Assembly: GCF_003002925.1 (NCBI RefSeq)
Contig: NZ_PVTK01000006.1
Span: 124,001-188,000, forward strand
DNA length: 64,000 nt
From: Vreelandella songnenensis
GTDB lineage: Bacteria > Pseudomonadota > Gammaproteobacteria > Pseudomonadales > Halomonadaceae
Reading direction: 5' to 3'
Shown: positions 7,782 through 17,458 of the stretch, in pieces
Position numbering within the stretch: the stretch's first letter is position 1
Layout of the letters: each line of letters opens with the position of its first letter
Position numbers and translations under genes: made by a program
The notes under the pieces: generated by a model
Told to the model about the DNA's origin: nothing
Database searches by the model: none
Seen by the model: the letters and a program-made list of their open reading frames with translations, nothing else

Positions 7782-9068
7782 GTGCAGCACGAACACCGCG
7801 AAGAAGCCACGCGCTATGAAGCGCTGAGTGTCGATACCCTGGCAACGCGCCTGGGAGATGTACATGAAGTCGCCAGCCGCGTCGGTGGCGATTCCGCCAG
7901 CTGGGAAATACGTGAAGTAGGCGATGGCAACCTGAACCTGGTGTTTATCGTCACGGGCAGCGTCGGCAGCGTGGTGGTCAAGCAGGCGCTGCCCTATGTA
8001 CGCATGGTCGGCGAAAGCTGGCCATTGCCGCTTTATCGCGCGCATTTCGAGTATTACGCGCTGGTGCGTCAGGCAAGGCGCGACCCGGGCGTGGCACCTG
8101 AAGTGTTCTATTTCGACAAGGCCCAGGCGCTGATCGTGATGGAGTACCTGCATCCGCACGTCATTCTGCGCCGCAAGCTGATCAACGGCGAGCGGGTGGC
8201 AGGGCTTGGCGAAACCCTGGGCCGGTTCTGCGCACGCACCGCGTTTCGCGGCTCGGAGCTTTCCCTGGAAAGCCCGGAGAAAAAGCAGGACGTCGGACTT
8301 TTCTCCGGCAACGTGGCGATTCCCGCGATTACCGAATCATTGGTGTTCACCGACCCCTATTTCAATGCCGAGATGAATCATCACACGCCGGCGCTTTCGC
8401 CGGTGGTGGAACGGCTGCGCGGCAATGCGACATTGAAGGCCCGCGCCCAGCGGATGCTCTTGAAGTTCACCGCCAACGCCGAAACCATGCTGCACGGTGA
8501 CCTGCACTCGGGCTCGATCATGGCGACCGACACCGATGTCCGCGTGATCGACCCGGAGTTCTCCCAGTACGGGCCCATGGCGTTCGATCTGGGCATGGCC
8601 GTGGCCAACTTCCTGATGGCGTATTTCAGCCAGCCAGCCCACCGCTTGGACAGTGACCTGGCCGCGTATCAAGCGTGGATACTCGAGGTGATCGAGGCAT
8701 GCTTTACAAGCTTTGACGCCGAGTTCCGCCACCTCTGGCAAACCGAGCGCACCGGCATCCTGTTTCCCCGCGCGCTTTTCGAAGATCAGGGCCACGAAAG
8801 CGAGGCGGCCTGCGATGCGCTGCTCGAGGAAATTCGCCAGGATGCGCTGGCGTTTTGTGGCATCGAGATGCACCGCCGGGTGCTGTCGCTCGCCCACAAC
8901 GCGGATTTCGAAGAGATCGAGGACACGGCATTACGGGCAGGCCTTGAAGCGCGCAACCTGTTGATGGGCGAAGAATTGGTGGTCAATCCAGCGGCCTATT
9001 CAGATATGGCGGCATTAAGGAAGCTTGCCAAAATGCACAACCGACAAGATGCGCTTGAGGTAGGTTGA
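7782..9068 (+). CDS. mtnK: S-methyl-5-thioribose kinase
   Basis: 428 residues from the GTG at 7782, chosen because a strong TAAGGAG sits 6 nt upstream and the protein then has the usual family length. It phosphorylates 5-methylthioribose to the 1-phosphate. Choline-kinase-like fold: EVGDGNLNLVFIV nucleotide loop (near residue 50), MLHGDLHSGSIM catalytic loop and VIDPEFSQYGP metal loop. It is the entry enzyme of the bacterial MTA-nucleosidase/MTR-kinase salvage route, with mtnDCB and mtnA next door. The nucleosidase (mtnN) is not in the window. Confidence 0.93.
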   Translation: MQHEHREEATRYEALSVDTLATRLGDVHEVASRVGGDSASWEIREVGDGNLNLVFIVTGSVGSVVVKQALPYVRMVGESWPLPLYRAHFEYYALVRQARRDPGVAPEVFYFDKAQALIVMEYLHPHVILRRKLINGERVAGLGETLGRFCARTAFRGSELSLESPEKKQDVGLFSGNVAIPAITESLVFTDPYFNAEMNHHTPALSPVVERLRGNATLKARAQRMLLKFTANAETMLHGDLHSGSIMATDTDVRVIDPEFSQYGPMAFDLGMAVANFLMAYFSQPAHRLDSDLAAYQAWILEVIEACFTSFDAEFRHLWQTERTGILFPRALFEDQGHESEAACDALLEEIRQDALAFCGIEMHRRVLSLAHNADFEEIEDTALRAGLEARNLLMGEELVVNPAAYSDMAALRKLAKMHNRQDALEVG

Positions 9069-9098
9069 TAAGATGTAACGAATCATGATCTTGAGCAG

Positions 9099-9139
9099 GC
9101 GTAAGGCGCGGCGGATTCAAAATCCGCTGCGCCTTACGC
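9099..9139. terminator. Bidirectional hairpin between convergent mtnK and mtnD
   Basis: A 19-bp stem (9099-9117 with 9121-9139, one G-T pair) closes a CAA loop. No long T-tract follows on either side, so termination efficiency is uncertain, but its position between two convergent stops fits a shared terminator. Confidence 0.65.
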
Positions 9140-9151
9140 AAGTCAGGTTAT

Positions 9152-9700
9152 TTAAAGCTGATCAATCCGATCAAACTTGCCGGCGATATCACTCTCGGTC
9201 CAGTGCGGCACCCAGCCTTCCACGTTGTCGAAGAAACGCAGCGCGGTGAATTCAGGCGCGGGTCCCATATCGAACCAGTGGGGGGTATCGGCAGGCACGC
9301 TGATCAGGTCGCCCTGGGTGCACAGCACCTGATACACCTTGTCCTCGATATGCAGGCAGAAAAGCCCCTGGCCCTTCACGAAAAAGCGCACTTCGTCTTC
9401 ATGATGGCGGTGTTCGTTCAGAAACTTCTGGCGCATGGCGTCCTTTTCCGGATGCGTGGGCACCATGTGCAGCACGTCCACGGTCTGGTAGCCGCCCTGG
9501 GCTTTCAGGCGCTCGATGTCGTCCTGGTAGAGCGCCAGAATATCGTCCTGGGTGGCATCATCAGCAATCTCGCCGGGCGTGGCCCAGCGCTCGAACAGCA
9601 CGCCCACGCGGTTGAGCGCGGTCTTGATCTGCTCGCCGTCGGTGGTGTCGGTCAAGGCGGTGCTCGGGTCCTGGTCGGTGAATACTTTGAGTTGTGACAT
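9152..9700 (-). CDS. mtnD: Acireductone dioxygenase
   Basis: 182 residues from the ATG at 9700 (GGAG 9 nt upstream); an upstream in-frame GTG at 9715 is less well placed. Cupin fold with the ARD metal ligands visible in NEHRHHEDEVRFFVKG (His, His, Glu) and the later His in PADTPHWFD. It converts acireductone with O2 to 2-keto-4-methylthiobutyrate and formate when iron is bound, or to an off-pathway product with nickel. It is the last gene of the minus-strand mtnB-mtnC-mtnD operon. Confidence 0.94.
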   Translation of the reverse strand: MSQLKVFTDQDPSTALTDTTDGEQIKTALNRVGVLFERWATPGEIADDATQDDILALYQDDIERLKAQGGYQTVDVLHMVPTHPEKDAMRQKFLNEHRHHEDEVRFFVKGQGLFCLHIEDKVYQVLCTQGDLISVPADTPHWFDMGPAPEFTALRFFDNVEGWVPHWTESDIAGKFDRIDQL

Positions 9701-9733
9701 CAAGGCGCTCTCCACTAATGAAGGGGTAAACCG

Positions 9734-10438
9734 TTAAAGGTCGATTTCATCGAAGCTTGCCACACTAGCGTGCTCGGCGCCCGCCTGGGTGCCTTCGCGT
9801 ACCAGCTGCAGCGTCTGCATGCCCGCTTGCCTTGCACCGTCCAGCTCCTCCACCACGTCAGATAGAAACAGGATTGACGCGGCGGGCAGGCCAAGCTCGG
9901 CGGTGATATGGCGGTAGGCTTTTATCTCGCGCTTGTGGCCGATATGGGTGTCGAAGTAGCCGCTGAACAGTGGCGTCAGGTCGCCCTCGACGCTATGACC
10001 AAACAGCAGCTTCTGCGCCTGAACGGAGCCCGAGGAGTAGACGTAGAGCTTTTTGCCTGCCTCTGCCCACTGGCGAAGGCGCGGCGCCACGTCTGCATAA
10101 AGATGGCCCTGAAACGCCCCGCGCTGGTAGCCATCCGCCCACATCATGCCCTGCAATGCCTTGAGCGAGGTCTTTTTCTGGTCGGTTTCGATCCAGTACA
10201 GAAGCGTCTCGATGACGCTATCCAGCGAGGCGTCGGGATCACCCAGCTCACGGCGCACCGCGTCTATCTGCTCGGCAACGTCCGGCTGGGCCGAGTGAGT
10301 GTTCACATACTCGGGAAGCTGGTCGTGGGCGTAAGGGAACAGCACGTCATGCACGAAGCGGATATCGGTAGTGGTGCCTTCGATATCGGTGACGACGGCG
10401 CGAATGTTGGCATCAGCAAGGTCTGGGGTATTCATCAT
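9734..10438 (-). CDS. mtnC: Enolase-phosphatase E1 (acireductone synthase)
   Basis: 234 residues from the ATG at 10438, which overlaps the mtnB stop as ATGA; an in-frame start at 10447 would overlap mtnB more. HAD-superfamily protein: nucleophile motif VVTDIEGTTTD near residue 16, the threonine/serine motif YVYSSGSVQAQK, and the acidic motif ILFLSDVVEELDGA. It enolises 2,3-diketo-5-methylthiopentyl-1-phosphate and removes phosphate to give acireductone. Translationally coupled to mtnB. Confidence 0.93.
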   Translation of the reverse strand: MMNTPDLADANIRAVVTDIEGTTTDIRFVHDVLFPYAHDQLPEYVNTHSAQPDVAEQIDAVRRELGDPDASLDSVIETLLYWIETDQKKTSLKALQGMMWADGYQRGAFQGHLYADVAPRLRQWAEAGKKLYVYSSGSVQAQKLLFGHSVEGDLTPLFSGYFDTHIGHKREIKAYRHITAELGLPAASILFLSDVVEELDGARQAGMQTLQLVREGTQAGAEHASVASFDEIDL

Positions 10439-11022
10439 TGGGACCACCGACTCTCTTCAAGAACACAGGCAAGTAAAAACTCGATCGCTTCCAGATGGCG
10501 GCGGCACTCGGCCACGCTGCGGCCCACGGCGTAAATACCATGGCCGGCCACCAGAAAGCCCCAGGGCATGGGCCAGGCGTCGCGCACGTGGGCGGCCAGC
10601 ACATCCATATCCTGGGAGTTGGGCACCACCGGCAGGCAGAGGGTGGCGTCGTGGGTGGTGTTGCCCTGCAGGGCTTTCTGCATCTCGAAGCCGTTCAGCG
10701 CAATGCCGTCAGGGAAACGGCGCGAGAGCACGGTGCTGGCCACGGTGTGGGTATGCAGCACGCAGCCGATCTGTTCATCCAGCCGGTAGAGCGCGGCGTG
10801 CAGGTCACTTTCGGCACTCGGCTTGCCGCTGCCTTTGAGCACCTGGCCGTCAAGGTCGCACAGCAGCAGGTCATCGGCCTGGATGCGGGTCTTGTCGCGC
10901 CCTGAGGCCGTGACCAGATAGCCGCCTTCCACCCGGGCGGAGAAATTGCCGCCGGTGGCGGGCGTCCAGCCCTGCGCCGCCGCCCAGGCAATGGCCGTCA
11001 GTAGTTCGTCTTTTGAAGTCAT
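10435..11022 (-). CDS. mtnB: Methylthioribulose-1-phosphate dehydratase
   Basis: 195 residues of the class II aldolase/adducin fold. TPATGGNFSAR forms the phosphate-binding turn, a catalytic Glu is in SAESDLHAALY, and the zinc histidines are HTHT (near residue 93) and the later His in FLVAGHGIYAVG. It dehydrates 5-methylthioribulose-1-phosphate. First gene of the mtnBCD operon, divergent from mtnA with a 99-bp gap that should hold both promoters. Confidence 0.93.
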   Translation of the reverse strand: MTSKDELLTAIAWAAAQGWTPATGGNFSARVEGGYLVTASGRDKTRIQADDLLLCDLDGQVLKGSGKPSAESDLHAALYRLDEQIGCVLHTHTVASTVLSRRFPDGIALNGFEMQKALQGNTTHDATLCLPVVPNSQDMDVLAAHVRDAWPMPWGFLVAGHGIYAVGRSVAECRRHLEAIEFLLACVLEESRWSQ

Positions 11023-11121
11023 CGTTTGTTCGGCTTCGCCTGTGTTCGAGTGGCTTTCATTCTATATGATATGCTCCGCGCTTGATAAGCCGCACGCCCG
11101 GCGAGCGCCAAGGAGCCTTCA

Positions 11122-12138
11122 ATGCCCATACTTGAATCCCGCAGTCTGCGACTTTACGCCGACTCGCTTGAGTACCTGGACCAGACGCGCCTGCCCCAGG
11201 CCGAACAGTGGGAGCGCTGCGACTCCCCCGAGGCCTGGCAGCTGGCGGTCAAGCGCCTGGCGATACGCGGCGCGCCGCTGATCGGCCTGAGCGCAGCGTT
11301 CGTGCTGGCCCAGTACGCCGCGCGCCATCCGGGGCAGGAAGATAAGTGGCAGTGGGTAAGTGATCGCCTGCGCGCGACGCGTCCTACGGCGGTCAATTTG
11401 ATGTACTGCCTGGATGCGCTGGAAGCCTGCTTTGCCCAGGGGCCAGCGGCGCTGGCGGGGCGCGCCGCAGCGCTGTTCGAGGAAGACCGCGAGCTGTGCC
11501 AGCGCATGGCCGAGCGTGGCGCAGACCTGCTGGTAGAGGGTGAGCGAGTGCTTACCCACTGCAATACCGGGGCACTTGCCACGGCCGGCGTGGGCACGGC
11601 GATCGGCGCGCTGGCGGTGGCCAGAAAGCGCGGCATGACGCTGCATGTCTACGTGAACGAGACCCGCCCGCTTTTGCAGGGCGGGCGGCTGACCGCCTGG
11701 GAAATGGCCGATCTGGACATTCCCTACCAGCTGATTGCCGACAGCATGGCGGCAAGCCTGATGGCCGCCGGCAAGGTGGATAAAGTGATGGTCGGCGCCG
11801 ACCGCATCTGCGCCAATGGCGACTTTGCCAATAAAGTGGGTACTTACATGCTGGCGGTGGTCGCCCGCTACCATCAGGTACCGTTTTATGTGGTGGCGCC
11901 CTACACCACGGTCGATCCGGCCTGCGCCACCGGTGACGATATCCCCATCGAGCAGCGCGACGCCGCGGAAATACGCGGGGCCACCGGCGCCTTTGGCGAT
12001 ATCGTCTGGGCGCCGGAAAACGCCCCGGTGTGGAACCCATCCTTTGATGTCACGCCAGCGTCACTGGTAACCGGCTGGGTGCTGGATACCGGCGTGTTCG
12101 ACGCCGCCGCCATCGCCCGAGGCGAGCATTGCCGTTAA
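11122..12138 (+). CDS. mtnA: S-methyl-5-thioribose-1-phosphate isomerase
   Basis: 338 residues. Related to eIF2B subunits. Family motifs: AIRGAPLIG near residue 48, catalytic cysteine in LTHCNTGALAT near residue 150, NETRPLLQG, and the acidic residue in GADRICANGD. It isomerises MTR-1-P to methylthioribulose-1-phosphate. AAGGAG lies 7 nt upstream of the ATG. With mtnK, B, C and D the window encodes the route from MTR to 2-keto-4-methylthiobutyrate; the final aminotransferase is elsewhere. Confidence 0.94.
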   Translation: MPILESRSLRLYADSLEYLDQTRLPQAEQWERCDSPEAWQLAVKRLAIRGAPLIGLSAAFVLAQYAARHPGQEDKWQWVSDRLRATRPTAVNLMYCLDALEACFAQGPAALAGRAAALFEEDRELCQRMAERGADLLVEGERVLTHCNTGALATAGVGTAIGALAVARKRGMTLHVYVNETRPLLQGGRLTAWEMADLDIPYQLIADSMAASLMAAGKVDKVMVGADRICANGDFANKVGTYMLAVVARYHQVPFYVVAPYTTVDPACATGDDIPIEQRDAAEIRGATGAFGDIVWAPENAPVWNPSFDVTPASLVTGWVLDTGVFDAAAIARGEHCR

Positions 12139-12237
12139 ATGCGGCCGGTAAAACTTGCTGAAGGACCTGCTATGCTTTGGCGAGCTTTGCCTCGGCGACT
12201 CGTGCCGATTTATCCTTCCCTGTCAAAGGATGTTCCT

Positions 12238-13104
12238 ATGCTTCGCCAACCGCTTCTGGCCCGTGCGGCCGTTCTGCTTGCGCTCGTTTCGCCGCTTGCC
12301 GCTGCCGATACGCTTGTGTTTACCGCCATTCCCGACGAGGACGAAACCCGTCTTCAAGAACGCTTTCAGGCGGTGGCCGACTACCTCGCCGACGAGCTCG
12401 CGGTCGACGTGCGCTTCATTCCCGTAACCTCCTACGCCGCCTCCGTGACCGCGTTTCGCAACAACCAGGTCCAGCTGGCCTGGTTCGGCGGCTTGACCGG
12501 CGTTCAGGCGCGCGAGTTGGTGCCCGGCTCCCAGGCGATTGCCCAGGGTGTCGAGGACCCGGAGTACAAGAGCTACTTTATCGCCAACCAGGCCACCGGC
12601 ATCGCGCCGGTCGAGTCCGACACCGCGCCCGAGGCGCTCAAGGGGCTCACCTTTACCTTCGGCTCGCAAAGCTCCACCTCCGGGCGGCTGATGCCGGAGT
12701 ACTTTCTGACCCGTGACCTGGGCGCCTCGCCGAACGAGCTGTTCGAGCGCGTGGGCTACAGCGGCAACCATAGCCGCACGGTGTCGCTGGTGCAGTCCGG
12801 TGCCTATCAGGCGGGCGTTCTGAGCTACACCGCCTGGGAGAACGAGGTCGATCAGGGCAACGTCGACCCCGAGCAGGTGCAGATCGTCTGGGAATCGCCG
12901 ACCTATCCGGACTATCACTGGACCGTGCGTGGCGACGTGGATGAGCGCTTCGGCGAAGGCTTCACCGAGCGGTTGCAGCAGGCGCTGCTCGACATGGACG
13001 ACCCGGCGCTGCTGGCGAGCTTCCCGCGCTCGGGCTTCATTCCGGCCACCAATGAGGATTTCCAGCCCATTCACGACGTCGCCGTATCGCTGGACCTGCT
13101 GTAA
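12238..13104 (+). CDS. PhnD-like ABC transporter substrate-binding protein (putative selenate/phosphonate type)
   Basis: 288 residues from the ATG at 12238, which follows an AAAGGA site and begins a clear signal peptide (cleavage about LAAA-DT); the longer reading frame from 12139 is unlikely. The mature start (LVFTAIPDEDETRLQERFQA) and the FRNNQVQLAWFGGLTGVQAR segment recall, from memory, the family named putative selenate ABC binding protein, a PhnD relative. The usual selenium neighbours (selD, mnmH/ybbB) are not in the window, so the substrate is unproven. It heads an operon with an ATPase and a fused permease. Confidence 0.82.
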   Translation: MLRQPLLARAAVLLALVSPLAAADTLVFTAIPDEDETRLQERFQAVADYLADELAVDVRFIPVTSYAASVTAFRNNQVQLAWFGGLTGVQARELVPGSQAIAQGVEDPEYKSYFIANQATGIAPVESDTAPEALKGLTFTFGSQSSTSGRLMPEYFLTRDLGASPNELFERVGYSGNHSRTVSLVQSGAYQAGVLSYTAWENEVDQGNVDPEQVQIVWESPTYPDYHWTVRGDVDERFGEGFTERLQQALLDMDDPALLASFPRSGFIPATNEDFQPIHDVAVSLDLL

Positions 13105-13106
13105 GG

Positions 13107-13760
13107 GTGAGCGATTTCGTTCTCAAGGACGCCGAGGCGCACTATGGCGCCACGCGGGTGCTCGGGCCGCTGTCGATTCGAATCGCTGCCGGTGAGCGGG
13201 TCGCGCTCATCGGCAAGAGCGGGGCGGGCAAGTCGACGCTGCTTTCGCTGATGTTCGACCGCTGGCAGGCGCAGAACGTGGCGCTGATGCCCCAGGCGCT
13301 GGGGCTGGTTGATACGCTCTCGGTGTTTCACAACGTCTACATGGGGCGGCTTGATCGCCACCCGTGGTGGCGCAATCTGGTCACGCTGGCAAGGCCGTGG
13401 CGGCGCGATATCGACGAGATTGTGGCGCTGCTTGACGAGGTGGGCATCGGTGAGAAACGCTGGGCGCCCTGCGGCGAGCTTTCCGGCGGCCAGCGCCAGC
13501 GCGTGGCGGCGGCCCGGGTGCTCTACCAGCAGGGCGACCTGCTGCTGGCCGATGAGCCGGTCTCGGCGCTCGATGGCCCCCAGGCGAGCCACGTGATGGC
13601 CAAGCTCACCCAGGGCTACCCGCGCTCGGTGCTGGCGATGCACGACCTGGAGTTGGCGCTGGCGTTCTGCACCCGTATCGTCGGGCTCAAGGAGGGCGCG
13701 ATCGTGCTCGATGCTCCGAGCGAGACGCTCTCAAGCGCGGCCCTTCAGGATCTCTACTGA
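13107..13760 (+). CDS. ABC transporter ATPase, PhnC-like
   Basis: 217 residues from a GTG two nt after the upstream stop; it overlaps the permease start (TGATG). Walker A GKSGAGKST near residue 37, signature LSGGQRQR near 130, Walker B LLADEP near 150, and the H-loop His in AMHDLELAL. It is short for PhnC (about 250) because the region between Walker A and the Q-loop is compact. It powers the importer formed with the flanking binding protein and permease. Confidence 0.88.
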   Translation: MSDFVLKDAEAHYGATRVLGPLSIRIAAGERVALIGKSGAGKSTLLSLMFDRWQAQNVALMPQALGLVDTLSVFHNVYMGRLDRHPWWRNLVTLARPWRRDIDEIVALLDEVGIGEKRWAPCGELSGGQRQRVAAARVLYQQGDLLLADEPVSALDGPQASHVMAKLTQGYPRSVLAMHDLELALAFCTRIVGLKEGAIVLDAPSETLSSAALQDLY

Positions 13761-15235
13761 TGGCGCTGCGTCCCACCACCCTCGTCACGCTGGGCTTTAT
13801 CGTGCTGGCGCTGGTATGCCTTGCGCTGGGTGATTTCGAGATCAGCGCCCACGACCCGTGGCGCTCTATCGGTCAACTGCTGCTGGGTCTCATCCAGCCG
13901 GATTTCAGCAGTGTCGATTCACTGAGCCAGGCGCTGTTGCGCACCGTCGCCTTCGCGTTTGTCGGCGTGGGCCTGGGTGCCGGGGCGGGCATGCTCTTGG
14001 CGCTGTGTTTTCACCGCTGGTGGGTGCGCACCTTCAGCGCCTTCATTCGCGCCATCCACGAACTCTTCTGGGCGCTGATCTTTCTGCAGAGTTTCGGCCT
14101 GCACCCGGTGACCGGGGTGCTGGCCATTGCCATTCCCTACGCCGGCATCTTCGCCAAGGTGTACGCCGAAATGCTCGACGAGACCGACCCGCTGCCCCTT
14201 GACGTGCTCCCCCGGCGCGCCGGGCGGTTCTCGAAGCTTGTCTACGCGCGCATCAGCCAGGCCTGGCCGCATCTGGTGAGCTATACGGCCTACCGGCTGG
14301 AGTGCGGGTTGCGCTCGAGTGCGGTGCTGGGTTTTGTGGGCATGCCGACCATCGGCTACCACCTGATGGCGGCCTTCGCCCAGGGCCACTATTCGACGGT
14401 GGGGGCGCTGCTGTTGGTGTTCTATCTGCTGATCGGCACGCTGCGCTGGTGGGTACGCCCACGGCTTTTGCCGGTCTATCTGCTGGTGGCGCCGTTTCTG
14501 CTTGGCACGGGGCTTCCTATCATGTGGTCGAACGTGGCGCGCTTCTTTTCTGAAGATATCGTGCCCGCGCCGCTCAGAAGGGGCGAGGGACTCGCCGCGC
14601 TCTGGGAGTGGTTTGCCCAGCTGTTCATGAACCAGGCGCTGCCCGGCATCTGGAATACGCTGCTGCTCACCCAGATTGCCCTGGTGGCCACCGGGGTGCT
14701 GGCGCTTGCGCTCTTCCCGGTGATTTCGCGCCATTTTACCGGGCGTGCAAGCGGGATGGCGGGCCATGTGATGCTGGTCGTGATGCGCTCGACACCTGAA
14801 TACATGCTGGCGTTCATCCTGCTGCAGCTCTGGGGGCCGTCGATGCTGCCGGCGGTGGTGGCGCTGGCGCTGCACAACGGCGGCATTATCGCGCACCTGG
14901 TGGGCCGGCGCAGCAACGAGCTACAGCTTCGTCAGGATGCGCCGCGCGGCGTCGATCGTTACACGTATGAGATGGTGCCGCGCCTGTACGGCCCGTTTCT
15001 GGCGCTGTTGTTCTACCGCTGGGAGATCATCCTGCGCGAGACGGCGATCCTGGGGATTCTGGGCATCGCCACGCTCGGCTTCTACGTGGACAGCGCCATT
15101 CAGGAAATCCGCTTCGACCGGGCGATGGTGCTGATATTGATCACCGCGCTGATCAATATCGGCGTCGATGTGCTCGCCCGGCGGCTGCGCGGCTACCTGC
15201 GCCTGCGTCACGGCGTCAATCGCCAGCAGTGCTGA
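13760..15235 (+). CDS. PhnE-like ABC transporter permease, fused two-domain
   Basis: 491 residues, about twice a normal PhnE, with two sets of transmembrane helices (roughly residues 5-240 and 250-480). Each half has a permease coupling loop: the first around FSKLVYARISQAWPHLVSYT, the second around GVDRYTYEMVPRLYGPFL. A single chain can thus replace the permease dimer. It closes the three-gene operon; recQ converges 27 nt downstream. Gene order binding protein-ATPase-permease supports one importer. Confidence 0.87.
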   Translation: MALRPTTLVTLGFIVLALVCLALGDFEISAHDPWRSIGQLLLGLIQPDFSSVDSLSQALLRTVAFAFVGVGLGAGAGMLLALCFHRWWVRTFSAFIRAIHELFWALIFLQSFGLHPVTGVLAIAIPYAGIFAKVYAEMLDETDPLPLDVLPRRAGRFSKLVYARISQAWPHLVSYTAYRLECGLRSSAVLGFVGMPTIGYHLMAAFAQGHYSTVGALLLVFYLLIGTLRWWVRPRLLPVYLLVAPFLLGTGLPIMWSNVARFFSEDIVPAPLRRGEGLAALWEWFAQLFMNQALPGIWNTLLLTQIALVATGVLALALFPVISRHFTGRASGMAGHVMLVVMRSTPEYMLAFILLQLWGPSMLPAVVALALHNGGIIAHLVGRRSNELQLRQDAPRGVDRYTYEMVPRLYGPFLALLFYRWEIILRETAILGILGIATLGFYVDSAIQEIRFDRAMVLILITALINIGVDVLARRLRGYLRLRHGVNRQQC

Positions 15236-15262
15236 GCCTGCTTTCAAAGCGCCATATGAAGG

Positions 15263-17398
15263 CTATGAACTCCCGGGCCTGACGGTTAGCCAGGCCCGCA
15301 CGCAGGCCAGTACGTTGTAATCGAACCGCCCTTCGAGTGCCTCGAACACCGCTTTCATGCCTTGGCCTGCGTGCTGCTCGAGCGCTGCGCGGATTTGCTT
15401 GAGCGTGTTGTCATCCAGCGTAATCACGTCCTCGAGCGCCAGCGCGCCGCTGGCGATCACATCGGCCAGATGGCGGTAGACGGTGCTGGGGGCCAGCCCG
15501 CGGGCCTGGGCGATCTCCTCCGGTGTCAGCCCTTGGCGCAAGAGCGTGGCGGATTCCTGGGCGCTGTCGCCTACGGGGGCGCTTGCGGGCGCGCCCTTGT
15601 GCGCCGTGATGACCGCCAGAATCCCTTCGCCGTAATCCTCGAGCTTGCGCGCGCCGATGCCGGTGATGCCGCCAAGTGCGGCCAAGCTCTGCGGGCGCTG
15701 CTCGTCGAGTTCGGCAAGCGTTGCATCGTTGAAGATGACGTAGGCGGGCACGCCCTGAGCGTCGGCAAGCGTCTTGCGGTGTTCGCGCAGCGCCTCCCAG
15801 AGGGCACCGTGGCCCTGGGCGGGGGAGCCGGCCTTGCCGCGGCGGGCGGCCTTGGCCTTGACGGGTTTGCGCAGGGTGAGCGGCTGCTCGCCGCGCAGCA
15901 CCGGCTTGGCGTTGGCGGTGAGGCGGATGCCGCCGTGGCCCTCCATGTCCACACTCAGGTAGCCGCTGGCGATCAGCTGGCGATACAGCGCCTTCCACTC
16001 GTTGGCGGTAAGCTCGCCACCAATGCCGAAGGTGCTGATCCGGTCGTGACCAAAGCGGGTGATGCGCTCGTTGGTTTTACCCAGCAGCACGTCCACCAGA
16101 TAGGTCACGCCGAAGCGCTGCTCGGTGCGATAGACACACGACAGCGCCTTTTGCGCGGCCACGGTGGCATCCCAGGTCTGCGGCGGGGTCAGGCAGTTGT
16201 CGCAGTTGCCGCAGGGCGCGTCCAGGTGGTCGCCGAAGTAGTGCAGCAGCGCCTGGCGGCGGCAGCTGATGATCTCGCAAAGCCCCAGCATGGCGTCGAG
16301 CTTCTGCTGCTCGATGCGCTTTTGCTGGTGGGATGCCTCGGAGCCCTGCTGCATCTGACGCAGCGTGATCACATCCTGTAGCCCGTAAGCCATCCACGCA
16401 TCCGCGGGCAAACCATCGCGCCCGGCGCGGCCGGTCTCCTGGTAGTAGGCTTCGATGCTCTTGGGCAGGTTCAAGTGCCCGACAAAGCGCACGTCCGGCT
16501 TGTCGATGCCCATGCCGAAGGCAATGGTGGCAACCACCACCACGCCGTCTTCACGCAGAAAGCGGGTCTGATGTTCCTGGCGCTGCTCCGGGGGCAGCCC
16601 GGCGTGATAGGGGAGCGCGTTCAGCCCCTGGCGTTCAAGCCAGGCGGCGGTGTCTTCCACCTTTTTCCGCGAGAGGCAGTAGACGATACCCGTCTCACCA
16701 TCGTGGTTCTCGCGAATGAAGCGCAAAAGCGCCTCGCGGGCGTTGCCCTGATTTTCGGCGATATGGTAGCGGATGTTGGGCCGATCAAAACCGTTATTGA
16801 ACAGCGCCGCGTCCTGGAGCTGCAGATGCTCGATGATATCGCCCCGGGTGGGCACATCGGCGGTGGCGGTCAGCGCAATACGCGGCACCTGAGGGAAGCG
16901 CTGATGAAGCTGGGAGAGCTGGCGGTACTCGGGGCGAAAATCGTGACCCCACTGGGAAACGCAGTGGGCTTCATCGATAGCGAACAGGGCAATAGAGGCC
17001 TGCTCCAGCAGCATCTGCATGCGCGCCGTAGCCAGGCGCTCGGGTGCCACGTAGAGAAGATCCAGGTCGCCTGAGCGCAGGCGGTTTTCCACCTCGACCG
17101 CCTCATGGTAGTCAAGGCTGGAGTTCAGGTAGGCCGCGCGCACGCCGTTCTGCTCAAGGGCGGCCACCTGATCCTGCATCAGCGCGATCAGCGGCGACAC
17201 CACGATGGCGGTACCTTCGCGAATCAGCGCCGGGATCTGGTAGCACAGCGACTTGCCGCCGCCGGTGGGCATCAGCACCAGGGCATCGCCCCCGGCAATT
17301 ACATGCTCGATGATCTGCTGCTGCGGGCCGCGAAACTGATCGAAGCCAAAGATCTCCTGCAGTACCTTCAACGCCGCCGGGTTGGGTTCGCCGTGCAT
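15263..17398 (-). CDS. recQ: ATP-dependent DNA helicase RecQ with C-terminal HTH extension
   Basis: 711 residues from the ATG at 17398 (AGGAG upstream). 3'-5' helicase acting in RecF-type repair and fork processing. Walker [13 protein letters not shown] near residue 44, DEAH box in [19 protein letters not shown], helicase motifs through [13 protein letters not shown], the zinc cysteines of the RecQ-Ct region (C...C then CGNCDNC near 380-400), a winged helix, and an HRDC domain near 525-600. About 100 further residues include a helix-turn-helix ([20 protein letters not shown]) and exceed the E. coli protein (609 residues). Confidence 0.95.
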   Translation of the reverse strand: MHGEPNPAALKVLQEIFGFDQFRGPQQQIIEHVIAGGDALVLMPTGGGKSLCYQIPALIREGTAIVVSPLIALMQDQVAALEQNGVRAAYLNSSLDYHEAVEVENRLRSGDLDLLYVAPERLATARMQMLLEQASIALFAIDEAHCVSQWGHDFRPEYRQLSQLHQRFPQVPRIALTATADVPTRGDIIEHLQLQDAALFNNGFDRPNIRYHIAENQGNAREALLRFIRENHDGETGIVYCLSRKKVEDTAAWLERQGLNALPYHAGLPPEQRQEHQTRFLREDGVVVVATIAFGMGIDKPDVRFVGHLNLPKSIEAYYQETGRAGRDGLPADAWMAYGLQDVITLRQMQQGSEASHQQKRIEQQKLDAMLGLCEIISCRRQALLHYFGDHLDAPCGNCDNCLTPPQTWDATVAAQKALSCVYRTEQRFGVTYLVDVLLGKTNERITRFGHDRISTFGIGGELTANEWKALYRQLIASGYLSVDMEGHGGIRLTANAKPVLRGEQPLTLRKPVKAKAARRGKAGSPAQGHGALWEALREHRKTLADAQGVPAYVIFNDATLAELDEQRPQSLAALGGITGIGARKLEDYGEGILAVITAHKGAPASAPVGDSAQESATLLRQGLTPEEIAQARGLAPSTVYRHLADVIASGALALEDVITLDDNTLKQIRAALEQHAGQGMKAVFEALEGRFDYNVLACVRAWLTVRPGSS

Positions 17399-17458
17399 CA
17401 ATGCTCTCCTTGTTGCCAGGCTGGAGATTGTCGCACGAAAAACCGGGCGAGCGCCCGC

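Noticed and set aside
13919..14896. 325-codon minus-strand frame inside the PhnE-like permease
   Set aside because: Antisense to a complete permease gene; composition typical of shadow frames.
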